From Lutjanus erythropterus (taxonomy: Eukaryota; Chordata; Actinopteri; Lutjaniformes; Lutjanidae): a stretch of DNA of 64,000 bases. The DNA lies in the NCBI GenBank assembly GCA_020091685.1, contig CM034591.1:30649555-30713554 (forward strand), given 5' to 3'. Below the pieces are notes generated by a model, which made no database searches, was not told the DNA's origin, and saw only the letters and a program-made list of their open reading frames with translations. Shown piece by piece: positions 11,701 to 23,587 of this stretch. Position numbers and translations under genes: made by a program. Numbering within the stretch: position 1 is the stretch's first letter; the number at the start of each line of letters is the position of its first letter.

Positions 11701-13575
11701 TAATTTAACACCTCATCTACTAAAAGATGAATATACTGATATCATGAGAAGTGCCTAACAGAAGTCATTTTTTCTTACAATTATACAGTATTTGTACTTT
11801 TTTTTGTTTATTCCAGATCATTTTAGATTAAATATCAGCAGCTCAGTATTCATGCCGCTCCCTCGTCTTTTCTGAAGCATTTGTTTGTGCCTCCTTAGAC
11901 TTTTGGAGACCGAGTCTTTCACCCTGTGTCATGGATCATTCCTCTCTTCGTCGTCTTCTCTACATTCGGCTCTGCCAATGGAAGCTGCTTCACTGCCGGC
12001 AGGTAAAAGGGACAACTTTCACATTATACATGAGACGTAGAAGCTAAAGACTACATCACTCTGTCTATATGTGTAATATGTATATTTGTGTGTTTGAAAA
12101 AGAAGTTACAAGAACATAGTAAAATAAGGTAAGGTAAGAAAGTACAGTAGGTGAATACTGAATAACATCTTTCTCTTCTCGCAGACTGGCCTATGTGTCT
12201 GGAAGGGAGGGTCACATGGTGAAAATCTTATCCTATATTAGTCTGAAGCGCTACACTCCATCACCTGCTCTCATATTCAATGTGAGTCCTGCATTTTTAA
12301 TGAGTCTCCTTGTATACTTGTCAATTTTGACTTTTTTGGGGGGTGGGGCATTTTTGCCTTCATTTGAGAGGGACAGCTGAAGTTATGACAGAAAAGGGGA
12401 AGAGAGAAGGGATGACACGCAGCGAACATGTTACAGGGGCAGTGGACTGACAGCCTCGGCACATGGGGCGCACAGTCTACCAACTGATCTACAGGAGCAC
12501 CCAAGTTATGACTTTTTTATTGTTTGCATGTTCATTCACTGTGTGTTGAGTACAGGTTGTGACAACTTAAAGCTTCTGAAAGTATAGTACATGAATCTAA
12601 AATATCCGCTGTGTTGTTTCATTTCCAGTCAACACGATTTTTCACTGTTTGGTTTCTCTCTGTTTTAGGGAGTTTTGTCTATTTTCTACATTATCCCAGC
12701 AGACATCAACACCCTCATTAACTACTTCAGCTTTGCTCAGTGGGCGTTTTATGGTCTGACAGCACTGTCTCTCATAGTCATGCGCTTCACCAGAAAGGAG
12801 CTGCACAGACCAGTAAAGGTAGGCCTGGCTGATCGAGAGGTTTTCACCAGTCTTTTTGGAGGTAACCTTCTCTTCTGTGGTGGTTCATGCAGTCTGATGC
12901 TTTGTTAACTTGAAATTGGAACTTGGGTTGCCAAAGCATCACATATTACACAGTGGGCCTATATCAGCAAAGCAAAATATCAGCAAAACTCATCTTTGAT
13001 GCAATCTTCACAAATAATCCACTCAAGATTCATCTAAATCGCTTGTTTGTTAACTGTTATTGTTATGCATTGAATGTAATACAAAATATCTATAAAATAT
13101 GTAAAGGAATTCAGCTGTGAAGGTGGTGACAGGGCAGAAGTAAACAGTGGACCTTGTGTAAATATGTGATTCTGTACTCAAAGGTGCCGATTGTCATAGC
13201 AGTCCTAATGGTCCTGGTGTCCTGCTACTTAGTCCTGGCTCCGATCATTGATAAGCCAGACCTGGAGTACCTCTACTGTACTGTCTTCATCTTTAGTGGA
13301 CTTCTGTTCTATTACCCTTTTGTCCACAGGAAGGTCAACTGGGCACGCAACTTCATGAGTAAGTTTACCTGAGTTCAAGTTATTGAAATATTCCTATTGA
13401 TTCTTGAGTAAAATGGGAAATATGTTTTGAAAAGGTAGAAAACGAACGAATTGCAGTGTCACTGTGGTCAGCAACCTAGAATAACACTGATGTGACCTTT
13501 GATCTCCTTGTAGGACCCATCACCATGCATCTCCAGCTGCTGATGGAAGTCGTCCCTCCCGAGAAAATTCAATGA
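2706..13575 (+). CDS. slc7a9: b(0,+)-type amino acid transporter 1 (SLC7A9-like), 12 coding exons
   Basis: This is the light chain of the heteromeric exchanger that takes up cystine and dibasic amino acids in exchange for neutral ones at apical membranes of kidney and gut; in the known family it pairs with SLC3A1 (rBAT) by a disulfide. Coding exons joined by GT/AG sites in consistent phase: 2706-2822, 4466-4613, 7193-7435, 8978-9103, 9204-9303, 10158-10202, 11511-11634, 11899-12002, 12185-12281, 12669-12818, 13184-13358, 13514-13575, giving 496 aa (human about 487). Seen: a hydrophilic N-terminus; the substrate-binding GSGIF motif at residues 55-59; Cys154 in FYPGC, matching the human Cys that bonds the heavy chain; [11 protein letters not shown] with the gating Trp at 240; about 12 membrane segments; and a C-terminus with the family motif [13 protein letters not shown]. 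The ATG is in the first exon after an AG acceptor at 2695-2696, so at least one 5' untranslated exon lies upstream. The gene looks intact. A teleost paralogue of slc7a9 cannot be excluded. Confidence 0.92.
2823..4465. other. slc7a9 intron 1, little recognised
   Basis: Intronic AT-rich DNA. Around 4071-4110 there is a TTAAAGCTGCATTAAGTG motif like the end of a common fish mini-transposon; a related end, TTTAAAGCTACATAAAGTAG, occurs at 42888. I see no other structure. Confidence 0.4.
4688..5229. repeat. Family A long-inverted-repeat MITE, left-truncated copy
   Basis: This copy lies in slc7a9 intron 2. It shares with other copies here the blocks AATATCACTCTCTCCAAAC, TTGCAGAACATG and the right end AATAATCTGAACTGTCCCTT. 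Its two halves are roughly reverse complements around 4900. The left terminal part is missing and the right end reads TTTATT instead of TTTAA. Confidence 0.75.
5230..5640 (-). repeat. Possible retroposed 3' end (LINE or processed transcript), minus strand
   Basis: Read on the minus strand, the block ends with AATCAATAAACACC (a polyadenylation signal) followed by an A-rich run, seen as the T-rich start at about 5226-5245. That is what a reverse-inserted polyadenylated copy would look like. I see no reverse transcriptase or other protein similarity, so the source is not established. Confidence 0.3.
5641..7192. other. Rest of slc7a9 intron 2, nothing recognised
   Basis: AT-rich intronic DNA without a convincing frame, terminal inverted repeat or RNA gene. 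It ends with the pyrimidine-rich acceptor of coding exon 3. Confidence 0.4.
7436..8977. other. slc7a9 intron 3 with one weak dispersed repeat
   Basis: The sequence at 7836-7870 (CTGGTGGAGACCAAAATAGA) resembles 62430-62465 (GTGGTAGAGACCAAAACAGA), so part of a dispersed fish repeat is present at about 7600-8170. The rest shows nothing I can name. Confidence 0.35.
9603..9766. repeat. Family G repeat fragment (GTGGTGGAAAAAGTA type)
   Basis: This is a terminal part of a widespread teleost DNA repeat rich in ACTTAAGTAAAAGTA motifs, with internal tracts AAAAATACT and AAAAGTCCTGTATTG. It sits in slc7a9 intron 5. Only one end is present. The family identity is from memory; the motif repetition is visible here and again at 17.2-18.3 kb. 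Confidence 0.6.
10291..11357. repeat. Family A MITE with an unrelated core
   Basis: The left end TTAAAGGGATAGTTCAG at 10291 and the right end CTGAACTTTCCCTTTAA ending at 11357 form the usual terminal inverted repeat and TTAA flank. From 10291 to about 10600 the copy follows the family. From about 10610 to 11310 the sequence differs from every other copy, so another element was inserted or the core was replaced. It fills most of slc7a9 intron 6. Confidence 0.75.
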
Positions 13576-13895
13576 GAGGAGACAGAACTGAAAACAAGGT
13601 CACCTCCTGCTGCTTGTCGTGAAACACGTCAAGCCAGGTTTTGGAAACAGTGGGCAAAATATTTAGTGCTCAGTGTGAGTCTGAGCCAAACATCAGAGCT
13701 CACCTCTGTTGAATACCTGCAAGATTTAAGTAAAAGCAGGATGCACTGTGTTCATGGACCCTTTTACAACAGGAAAATTTGTCATTTGGGTTCAGGGATG
13801 AAAAAAGAGGATTTATGTTTATAGTTTGTCTGATAGGAATAGCTACAGAAGAGTGGATTGCCCATACTCTCATGATGTCTTTCTCCATATGAGGA

Positions 13896-13901
13896 AATAA
13901 A
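13896..13901 (+). terminator. slc7a9: Possible polyadenylation signal of slc7a9 (proximal)
   Basis: AATAAA lies about 320 bases after the TGA stop. The signal is exact; its use is inferred. Confidence 0.5.
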
Positions 13902-14378
13902 TCCCTAACACAAACCGTCTTGTGCTGATGATGAGTAGGATTTCACCTTAAGATACACACCTTGTTTTTTAATGAATATAACCAGCAGTTATAGGAACCA
14001 TTAAATAATCAAATTAATCAATTCTTCGTGTAGTTATGTGCAATAATATGTTTTTACTGGGCCAAAGATCACGTGATGCACAGTAGAGCTGCTGGACGAT
14101 TTAGATACGCATGAGTCTGCACTTGAGTAAAGGGAAATTGCTTGTGGAAAACAACATGAAGTCTCAGACAGCAGATCATGTTACAAGATGTAGAAACATG
14201 TTTGTTTATGTTGCTCCCGAGGTTGTAAAATGAAACATCATGGTTTCTTTAATGATGTTTGCACATTGTTTAATAATGCTCTCACCCCTGTCTTTTTCAT
14301 GCTTGGATCAGTCCTGCATTGTGTTAGCTGGTAGTTATTAAATGTATCAATCTTGTTGAGCACAAAGTGAACATGAGA

Positions 14379-14384
14379 AATAAA
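14379..14384 (+). terminator. slc7a9: Possible polyadenylation signal of slc7a9 (distal)
   Basis: AATAAA lies about 800 bases after the stop and is followed within 40 bases by TGTCTCTACTGTGACTGTGT, a T/GT-rich stretch of the kind seen downstream of cleavage sites. This makes it a plausible main 3' end. Confidence 0.5.
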
Positions 14385-14399
14385 CAATTTGTGATTCCA

Positions 14400-15498
14400 A
14401 AAAATGTCTCTACTGTGACTGTGTCCTGATCTAACTGCTGCTTTAGCTACATATCCTTTTAACAGGGGGGGATACCCTAATCCTACACTGTACTCATGTT
14501 TCCTCTAAAATATTTTGTTACAGTTGGTTTGGTCTGTGGGTGTATTTTCAGCAGCACAGATGCTACTGAGTGATTATAGAAATATAGCATGAATAATACA
14601 GGCAGTACAGTCTCTATGATCCTTTTGCTCTTCTGCAGCTACATGTTGCCACTTGTCACTTTGATCATGAAGGTGACACCACCCTACGCTTCAATACAGC
14701 AATGGAATTAGGTCTTTAATATATAGTTTAGAGAATATTATAGATTGAAACTGACAAAATACAAATGTACATGTCCGCTTCTTTAACACCGTGGACAGTG
14801 AGCCTACTGATATTTCAGAGCCATGACTGTGGCCATGGTTTCTAACTTGCACAAACTTCAGTCAGACAAAAGATCAGTCAGGCAGACTAGTATAACATTT
14901 TCAACTAAACAACCACACTGTCACTGCACTCTCTCTGTTACTAGGGGATGGAGAGGGGGATGACAGGTTAACAAGGAGGGTCCATTTTGGTCATTTTGCT
15001 ACCAAGGGAGAAACTGATTACATTTCACATCATGCACTTGCATCTGATGGCACCAAAGTGACTGACCAAAGTTCTGCAGAGTACTGAGCTTGCTCAAGTG
15101 AAAAAGGTGGCGAGACTTTGAAAGAGTCAACTGTAAATCAACAGTATATGTCAGATTTGATTTGATGTGATGTGACAGTCAGTGAGATTTCAGATCAGCA
15201 TGAGGGAACTTGCCAAGGTAAAATTAGATCACAGAGTCTCTGCTACATACAAGGTTCAGCATCTGTTTCAAAAGCTATATAGTGTATAGCTATAAAGTTA
15301 TATAGTGCAGCGAGGTGTTAGATGTCAAAAACTGGGAAAAAAAATACAATCCATGTTTTTTGACCATGTAATTTTTATTTGTTTATTTATTTTTTACAGG
15401 AAAAATACAGGAATATTTAATTTTGATACTGATACAAACTGATTTTACAGTATAGATTTAGCTGTCAGTGTCAGCGTAATGCAGGGTTGCATCTTATC

Positions 15499-15532
<34 letters not shown>

Positions 15533-17165
15533 GTGGTAGTAGTAGTAGTAGTACTTCTACTAGTAGTATTGTTGTTGTTGTTATTATTGTTATTAGTATT
15601 ATTGTTTACATTTGGACAGACTTTGCATTTAACAACACTACAAACTGTGTCTTTAAATAAAGTTGACTCCACTTCTGCTTGTCTAAACAACAATTAAACA
15701 ATCACCAAATTCATTTGTGCCACAAAAGTAGTGTGAGATATTTGTATTTTTGTCAACTTGGTGGTCTATTCAATCATGTTAAGTGTGATGCTTGAGACAA
15801 AGATAATTTAGACTTGGTGATAATATTTGAGCCACAGGTCCCAGTTGTCCACCAGATGTCAGTACGGCACTGATAAATCAGACTGCAAAGACATGGAGGG
15901 TCTGCGCTGTCATTATCATACATATGTATTAGCAATATTACTATAAGGATATATATATATATATTATATTTTTAATGATATTCATATTACTTTATTGTTA
16001 TTGTGACTAATGGCTGCAGTGGGTGTTATATTAGTGAAAATTAGGAGGCAATAGCCTTTATTGATATTGTGATCATCAGTGCAGTAAACACTTCACCTTG
16101 GGCGATGGAATGAGGAAATCTAAGTAAAGGAAATGTGTCCAGCTAAGTATGCATTGTAGTTCAACACTTTAAGAACCAAACTCCATTTGGGGTTTGCTGC
16201 CCTCTAGTGGCACACAGTCTGTCCACAAAGAGTCACACTAGGATCTCCCAAGTGTGATCCCCTGGAGTAAAAGTGAAGGTTTCCTGCAGGAGGTGCCAGT
16301 AAATCCGCACTGGCTGTGCTGAACGAGAGGACATTTGCAGACAGGCTGCTAAGTAACTTCTGCCAACTTGGAGCTGTCTAGAGAAGCAGCATGTTGGCTG
16401 TGTAGCCTGTTGCGTTTGGCTCTGATGAAATGTGCATGCCACTTAACTCAAAGGATGCTGTTGTCCTGCAGAATCCACTCAACAGGTCCCACATGTAGAG
16501 CTGCGATTCAGAGCACACAGCTGTAACATATCATAAATTCCCCGGCTTACATCACATCGCCTCCTCCTCCTATATTTTTGGGCTTTCTGAAATTTAGAGT
16601 AGAGCCGAGCAGTTACATTCTGTTTCATCACTCTTTAATGGGCATTGGGTCCCAGGATGAAAGAACAACATTTTGCATTTGGGTCCTGAGAAGAAAAAGC
16701 AAAAACCACTCTGAATTTACAAAAAAAAAAAAAGTTTTGTCCTTACGTGGTGTTGGTGCTTTGAGATGATGCAAGACAACTCTCCATTAAGTGTCAGCAG
16801 AGTTCAGGGATTCGATGGCACTGCAGAATGAGACCAATGACTTATTTGTAGATGTAAAATAGACTTTTTCATGTTCTAAACTCCCATAGATCACAGGGAA
16901 ATGTGACTTCTGGTTCTGTTGTATATGTGGGTGTATTTATTTCCATGAATGACTAAGCATGCTTGAAAATATGAAGCATCATTTATCCTGCTGATGCTGA
17001 TAGTGATGGCGGTGGGTGGTTGATGAAATAGTTCTCAGTTCCATGTCTTTAATATATAGTAGATCTGCTAAACTAATCGTCTGCATACAAATAGCATCCT
17101 CTTGCTTTGACCGTGTCACCTGTCCAAAGCACTTAAATGTTTCTTGACAGTTTGTAACTTTGACT
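14400..17165. other. Intergenic stretch, mostly unrecognised
   Basis: AT-rich intergenic DNA downstream of slc7a9. Apart from the triplet repeat at about 15.5 kb and a short TA run near 15950, I see no gene or transposon ends. Confidence 0.4.
15497..15603. repeat. Compound triplet microsatellite (TTA/TAG/TTG)
   Basis: A run of TTA units passes into TAG and ACT units, then TTG, then TTA again. It creates long leucine- or asparagine-rich open frames on both strands that are not genes. Confidence 0.9.
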
Positions 17166-18272
17166 CAGTGGTAGTGGTGGCAAATACAATGTAAAAGTAC
17201 TTTATCACAAGTAACGTCATATGTTCTAAATCCTTCTATAAGTCTTATCAGCAATGAACTTAAAAGTATTCAAAGTAAAAATACACGTTTAGTCTGTCCC
17301 CTGTGACTAATATATTATTAGACTGTATATGACATTATTAGCTTTCATACTGATGCAACAATGTGTAAGCAGCATTTTATCTCAGTAAAGTTAATGGTTT
17401 CAATCACTTGTTTCAAGCCTTCTTCTATACAGCATGATGTTCATTTAGCAAATCATGGCCTAATTTAGAGTAAAATAAATGTTAAAGTAGTAAGTAGTAG
17501 TAAAATAGATGATAAAGCAGGGTATTATTTAAGGCATGGCTACCTTGTGACCAACAGGTCCAAATGTTTTTAGAAACATGTAACACCAGAATACCAGAAG
17601 ATTGTGACCGCCATTTTGTTTTCAACAGAGCGTCCCGAAACTCATCTCAAACTGTCAATCTAGGCAGTATATGGATCAAGATCCAGTTATTGCATTCCCT
17701 ATTTCACACCTAAAATGTTTTCAGAAACATATTTGAATGTATGTACTGTAATGGCTGTAATATGAGAAACCTTGTGGCCAGGCGGGGGACCATTTTTTCC
17801 AGCTGAACGGGCGATCCAAAACCAAACCGGCCAAGTCGCAGTACATCACCCAGCTGCAGGCTCTTGTTGAAACCGTGCGTACTTTGATTGCACAGCACAA
17901 GGCCTCTTTGGACCTTGAACGATTGGTTAAATTAAACCGTTTGAGAAGTTTAGAGGGGAAATCTCTCTTTGATGGAACTTCTCACAACTCATCTGAAAGC
18001 TGACACATAATATATGGGGTCACAAGCCAAGTGGCTGGTAACCACGGGTTTTCTCTCATAATGTGCTGTGTTTTATAAGCTTTTCACATGTTCTGTCATG
18101 TAAAATCTGTAAAGCAACTAGTGACTACATCTGCCCAGTAAGTGGTAGTGAAAAGTTCAATATTTCCCTCCAAAATGCAATGGAATATAAATTATAAAGT
18201 AGCATAAAATGAACATACTCAAAATTCAGCTCAAGTATAGTCCTTGAGTCTACTTACTTGCCACCATTGCTT
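17166..18272. repeat. Family G DNA repeat, near full length, interrupted
   Basis: The left end GTAGTGGTGGCAAATACAAT and the right end CTTACTTGCCACCATTGC are inverted relative to each other. Inside, the AAAAGTACTTTA, GTGTAAGCAGCATTTTA and CAATATTTCCCTCCAAAATG blocks belong to the same teleost repeat as the fragment at 9603. The middle is interrupted by a different sequence (listed separately). Confidence 0.6.
17530..18125. repeat. Unidentified element inside family G repeat
   Basis: From GGTATTATTTAAGGCATGGC to about GCAACTAGTGACTAC the sequence breaks away from the surrounding family G repeat, which resumes at CAGTAAGTGGTAGTG. It is more GC-rich and holds a short minus-strand frame of no recognised family. 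The nesting is inferred from the interrupted host repeat; exact ends are uncertain. Confidence 0.45.
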
Positions 18273-18589
18273 TGGCTGTACAATCAGAAAGTTAATTTAA
18301 TACTTCATGATGGATTTGTAACACTTGCTATTGTAAGAACTACTATAGTAAAACATACAGCACTGATTAAGTACAAACAGCAAGCAAACAGATGAAAACT
18401 AGTGCATACAAAATTGTTTTGTTGAGCTAATTTGGATCCCTATTACAGCACTATTCTCTTTGGGTGGCTCTTTGTTTCTTTTGGATCACACATAACCAGC
18501 ATATTTGGAAGAGTGAAGTGGACACCACGGCACCCACTGGATACTCACACAACAGGAAGGACTGGGAACTGAACCCAGATCTTTCTTAA

Positions 18590-18733
18590 AGGGATCAGTG
18601 GAGCAGGCCTACTCAAGCCCTCTGCTTCTCCAAACTCGGGGTGTGCCAGTCTCCATCCACTGCAGGTAATATACTGACTATTGTGTATTGACTATAAGTA
18701 CCTCACTTCAAATAATCCAAACTATCACTTTAA
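18590..18733. repeat. Family A MITE, right-end fragment
   Basis: It shows the family blocks TCTGCTTCTCCAAACTC and TAAGTACCTCACTTCAAATA, then CAAACTATCACTTTAA with the TTAA edge. Only about 140 bases of the right end remain. Confidence 0.7.
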
Positions 18734-19399
18734 TGCTATGACTGGGTGCAATCTATTCTGAAATGTCCCATGGATTTATTGGTGGAGTATAGTATAAATT
18801 GAATATAATATTCATAAGTATGTTTTCATTAGTGTGTAATGAAAATAAGAATTGTGTTTTTGTTAGAATGAGCCCATTATATCTACAGAGGGAGTGGGTT
18901 CTCTTCCATGGAAAATTCCTTGTTGCACCGCCATTTTTCTATGGCAGAATGGACAAACCAAACACTGCCTCTAGATGGGGACTTCCACATTTTGCATGAG
19001 TTTCATGACCACCATAGACTCTCCTACACATTTGGAAGCGGAGAGTGACACTAGGTGCTTGCAGTCTGAAGACTCACCGCTAGAAGCTACTAAATCCTGC
19101 ACACTGGTCCTCTAGCATACTGTGCAAGTCTTCATATGCTCACACTTATGTGTTTTCAGGTTGTATATCTTCATTCCAGAAACTTTCTTAAAAGGAGATA
19201 AGCTGGTGTTGTGAGCTGGCTGTGATATCAAGTGCGGTTGCTTCTGTCTGTTTATTACCAACTGTGACACATCTTAATCAAACTTTGCATTAGGGCAGTG
19301 GCAGATTGATTGAACATTAAAATGCAAAATATTCTGATGAAAGTGAATGTGCACTCTAATATACACACATGTTCAGCACATATGCAGCCTTGCCTGCAT

Positions 19400-19400
<1 letters not shown>

Positions 19401-19430
<30 letters not shown>
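19401..19430. repeat. (CA)n microsatellite
   Basis: About 15 CA units, uninterrupted. Confidence 0.95.
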
Positions 19431-19434
<4 letters not shown>

Positions 19435-20489
19435 GTACACTCAAATATCATCTCATTAATGGATAGCAGCTCTGATGAGAACTCATCTGCATATCATTAT
19501 CATCACATTACTGTGGTTTTCCAATCAGTTACTGAATTAGCATTTGGATTAGAACCTCGCAATCATTCAACGACCTTTCCAAAAACTGCATTATAATGTG
19601 TCACTAATGAACATATGTTACAAATGAAGTCTGTGCTTGGTCTGATTGTTTTTGGATTATCAAAAACGATGCCTCAAAACCTCAAAGTATAGAAAAGTAT
19701 TCAATGCTGATTTAAATTAGCAAAAGTTTTGGTTTGTAATTTCCTGGACTAGCTAGAGGCGTTATCTGACATCCTTGATATTTGACTTGACTTAGTCACT
19801 GTTTGCTCCGCTGAGTATTTTGCGAAATTAAATTAGACTTAATGGTTAGAAGTGCCTGTAATTTCAGAGTAAATGCACTCAGCTCACTGATTTTGGCACC
19901 TGATGGCAGAGAAAATTAATTTTTGAAGAGCCTAAACACAGGTGGGAAAAAAAAAACAAGTATCACTTAAAACATCCAGCAGAGGAGTCTGTTTTGTCAA
20001 CATGACCCGTTTTCCTCCATTGGAGGGCACACTTGAATAAGCAGTGGCAGTGAAGTGAGCCAGAGCCATTTCATGTACACTGTGATCCTTTTACAGTAGA
20101 AGGATCCACATCTATTTCTCCCTGACACATTCTCTGGATTTGTAGCTCACCCCCACCTGGCACTGCTCCCAGAAATGTCCTGGCATTGCCTTTAGTGTTA
20201 AGAACATTATGAAAAAATGCTCTTCATTTGAATTATTATGTTTCAAATGACTGTTCTCTCACAAATGTCTCATTAATAACTTTGTTTGACAGCCCTTTGC
20301 TTGCCATAATGAATGCCTGTTTGTCTTTCTTTGTTTCCAGCCAGAAGGTAGGCTTACTGCTGATTTACTTGAAATGACACTGTAACTTCTGCTGAATAAT
20401 GTCACTTGCTGTATGTATGGGATCATGTTGTGAAATGCAGTATAACCATACCACAAGTAGAAAGGAAGGATATTTTGGCTTATTTGATA

Positions 20490-21128
20490 TAGGGTTGTAT
20501 GACAAGAAAAGACAACACACATTAATCAACATTTCTTTGTGCCAGTGTTAGCCAGCTGGCTAATATTGGTGATACTTATCCATAGTCAATATATTAACAG
20601 TAGATGCTGGTCGGCATATCCCCAATTCGTAGAGGAGGGGCGCAATGTATTGCTGTGGACAGGGTCAGCAACAAATTGTATTTTAGCCATCAAACAGCCT
20701 TTTCTGATGGGAAACCATTGCTATCAGCCAAATATCACTCTCTCCAAACCAACCAAACTCCACAGGCAAAAGCAGTAGTTTTAATGCGCAGAACATGGGA
20801 GTTGCTGGTCTGCTGCAGTATGTTAGTTTGTTTACTGAGTTCACCTATGGAGGTCAGTTAGATTGGAGAAAGCAATATTTGGCTTGTTTAATGGTGGTTT
20901 CCCATCAGAAAGGGCTGTCAAGAAATGCTGTGAAAATATTCTACATTCAGCGTACACAAGAGGTTTTTCTGCTGACCTTGACCAGAGAAGCAGGCTGCAT
21001 TGCTTAGCTTCTGTTCTGATACTCCTTTCTCCTTCTCCAAACTGGGGGCATCAATTGTGGTCAATACATTGACTATTGATAATTATCTCATACAACCCTA
21101 CATCAAATAATACGAATTATTCCTTTAA
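20490..21128. repeat. Family A long-inverted-repeat MITE, nearly complete
   Basis: It starts in the subterminal block AGGGTTGTATGA (the extreme left tip is disturbed) and ends with the degenerate right tip and TTAA at 21125-21128. The two halves mirror each other around about 20830: CAAATATCACTCTCTCC on the left and GGAGAAAGCAATATTTGG on the right. Open frames in it come from the repeat and are not genes. Confidence 0.8.
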
Positions 21129-22019
21129 AGCCAGTGAATCAACTCAGTACAGCAATATCACCATAAGCTTCTAGTGCTACCAGACCAAGTCAGGCTGTAG
21201 CAATGTATTGAATTAAGCATGGGTGGATTTCATTGCTTATGAATTCAAGTTTTCATTTATAAGAAGATGCCTGTATTCTTTCCTCTTACAAAACTTACAC
21301 AGTCCAAGGAGAAGTGTTCAAAACAGCCACTTATTCATTACTCTCACTAAACTTGCACAAAGTCAGACTTGTGACGATGAAACCTTGGTGAGGTGTTTTT
21401 GCAGTCTGCTTTATGCCTTACAATATTACTATTATGTTAATGTCTAACACTCTAAAAGTAAGAAAGTACAAGCAAAGTAAAGTAAGCACCAGATTTAATT
21501 TAAAATACCTTTTATTGGATTGATTAAAATGTCTGGCACTCACGGGACGGCATTCTATCATAAATCCAAACTATTTGGCACCTTTTCTAACTCTCTCTCT
21601 CTCCCTCTTCCTCTCCGTGACACACAGAGACACACACACAGTTGCTCACTAATCTTAAAAACGTGGATTTGTTTGTTTGTTTGCTTCACTTTTCAAGCAT
21701 ATCCAGGTATGGACGAGCTGTGCTCGAGGCAGCGGTGGATACTGCCGCTGATAAATTCTTAATGACATGGGTTGACCTCTGTTTTCTCACAAACTCTGCC
21801 AGCTTACAGGGATTTTACGATAAAAACGACTTCTGCAATGACTCCTACATCACTTAGTGGAGAGACAATTAATTATAGCAGAAACCTAAATATCAGGGTG
21901 ACTTTTTTTTTTACTGCCATCCCTTCTCTTTCTTTTTTAGTGTGCATTCTGTCATCTCTTTGACTGCCTTCCCCTTGTTAACCTCTTCCCTGCCTTTATT
22001 CTCTCTTTCACATCTTCTC

Positions 22020-22560
22020 TCTCTGTGCATACTCTTCCTCTCTCTCTCTTTCTCCTGCCAGGATTTTCTCTGTATTCCCTTTGATCTTCCTCCTCCTCCT
22101 CCCCTCTCCTCGCCCTGTTGAGGCTCTTCACTTGCTTTAATTGAGCAACTTAGAGATCAGTGGCTGATGCCATCGTGAACAGTCACTCACAGGTGAAACC
22201 ACAGTTCATCTTACTTTGCATACATGAGTGTGTGTGTGTGTGTGCAAAATATTTAATACAACTAAAGGTATCTTTATCTTTCTGTTTATACTTCCCACAT
22301 TTGTATGCACATATATGCACAACCGTGTTTGTGTGTGAAAATGTCGGGAATCGGGAGTGGAATTTAAAAAATATAAGAAAGTGGTGCTTGCTAATTGTGT
22401 TGCTGTGCATGCTCCGCTCTTGCACCCGCTGTAGTTTCTGGCTGTTTAACGGCTCTTTGATCAGCAGATAGTGAGATGGTAGGGAGGCTGGTTATGCTGG
22501 CTTCCCCGCCTGATGCACGGGTGGCTCCACTACACATTCTGCACACAGTGGGAGGCTGAA
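22020..22560. other. Pyrimidine-rich stretch, possible noncoding conserved segment
   Basis: A CT-rich tract (about 21950-22110) is followed by unique-looking sequence, including CTTGCTTTAATTGAGCAACT and a GC-richer stretch near 22430-22560. No coding signal is evident. Whether it is conserved cannot be judged from one sequence. Confidence 0.25.
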
Positions 22561-22568
22561 CTGTTGGT

Positions 22569-22590
22569 GTGTGTGTGTGTGTGTGTATGT
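22569..22590. repeat. (GT)n microsatellite
   Basis: A short GT dinucleotide run. Confidence 0.9.
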
Positions 22591-22960
22591 TTTAAGAAAA
22601 AGAGAAAAAAGAAAAAGAGGATGAGGTACATAGTCAGAGATAGGTAAAGAAAGATAGTGTTTCTGGAGAAAAAGAGTAGATGAGAGGGGATAGTTTGTGC
22701 AGGAGGGTGGGGGGCATTTTGCCTCGAACGAAGGAGTGAAAACAGCTTTTACTGGCTGCTTAGCAGGGTCCGCTCTGATGTTTATCCTGCCTGTGTGTAC
22801 TTCTAAACATTACCACCAGCTACTGCTGCTTCACAGCCAAGTTATGATCTCTCAGCCTCCTTGTCGATGATCGTTTGTGCAGCTGAAAATACAACATTTA
22901 TAGAAAAAAAAAAAAAAAAAAGCATTTGCACTTTCCTTTGCAATGTCATTTCAGCCAACA

Positions 22961-23520
22961 CTAGGGCTGGGTATTGTTTAAAAAATAACGCTACCCTTAA
23001 TTTGATACCAATACCAATGCAGTATTCATTCTTTTTTCAAAAGATCTTCTTTATGAACAATGCTTGCAGTGATTGGCTGCGAGCAAAACCATATAAACAG
23101 TCATATAATGGCTGTTCCATCCAGGTTTATAGCCACTGCCCCAGCAATAGAGTTGTTTTAATGCACCTTTGTTGTAGGTCCAGGCTCCATGTGTCCACTT
23201 TTTTACAAAATAAAAGCCTAACTAAAGTGAAATATCCTACAAAAAATGTTTTAGGTCAGTGTGATACAGTTCGAATGTATGTGTGCACGCAAAAAGGAGC
23301 TAAGATGGTTAAAAACTGTTTGGCCTCAACTAATGTTAGAACTGCATCCCTGCAAGTGTTTCCAGCTTCCCCCCCTTTACCATACCCCCGACTACCATGC
23401 TCTTAAATATAAACAAAAACTGCTATTTTAGCTCCTACAAGTCCTTTTATCTAGATTTCTTGGTACTGGGTTATTTCAATTGATACCTTCAAGGTACTGA
23501 GTCCTAATACTCACCCCTAG
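22961..23520. repeat. MITE with CTAGGGCTGGGTATT ends (family C)
   Basis: The left end CTAGGGCTGGGTATT matches the reverse complement of the right end AATACTCACCCCTAG with two mismatches, giving a roughly 560-bp element. It has no transposase. The internal motifs TTGATACCAATACC and TTGATACCTTCAAGGTAC are typical of hAT-like fish mini-elements, from general knowledge. No clean target duplication is visible. The 181-codon open frame beginning at 22861 runs through it and is fortuitous. Confidence 0.7.
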
Positions 23521-23587
23521 TCAACATACTGCCAGTGCAGTAATTACTGTGCATTGACAAATATTTTGGACAAAAGCAGCAACAATC

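Noticed and set aside
15445-15697. Leucine-rich and asparagine-rich frames on opposite strands
   Set aside because: Both come from the TTA/TAG/TTG triplet repeat.
22861-23406. 181-codon plus-strand frame
   Set aside because: It begins with a poly-lysine from an A-run and runs through a mini-transposon with clear inverted ends; no domain is visible.
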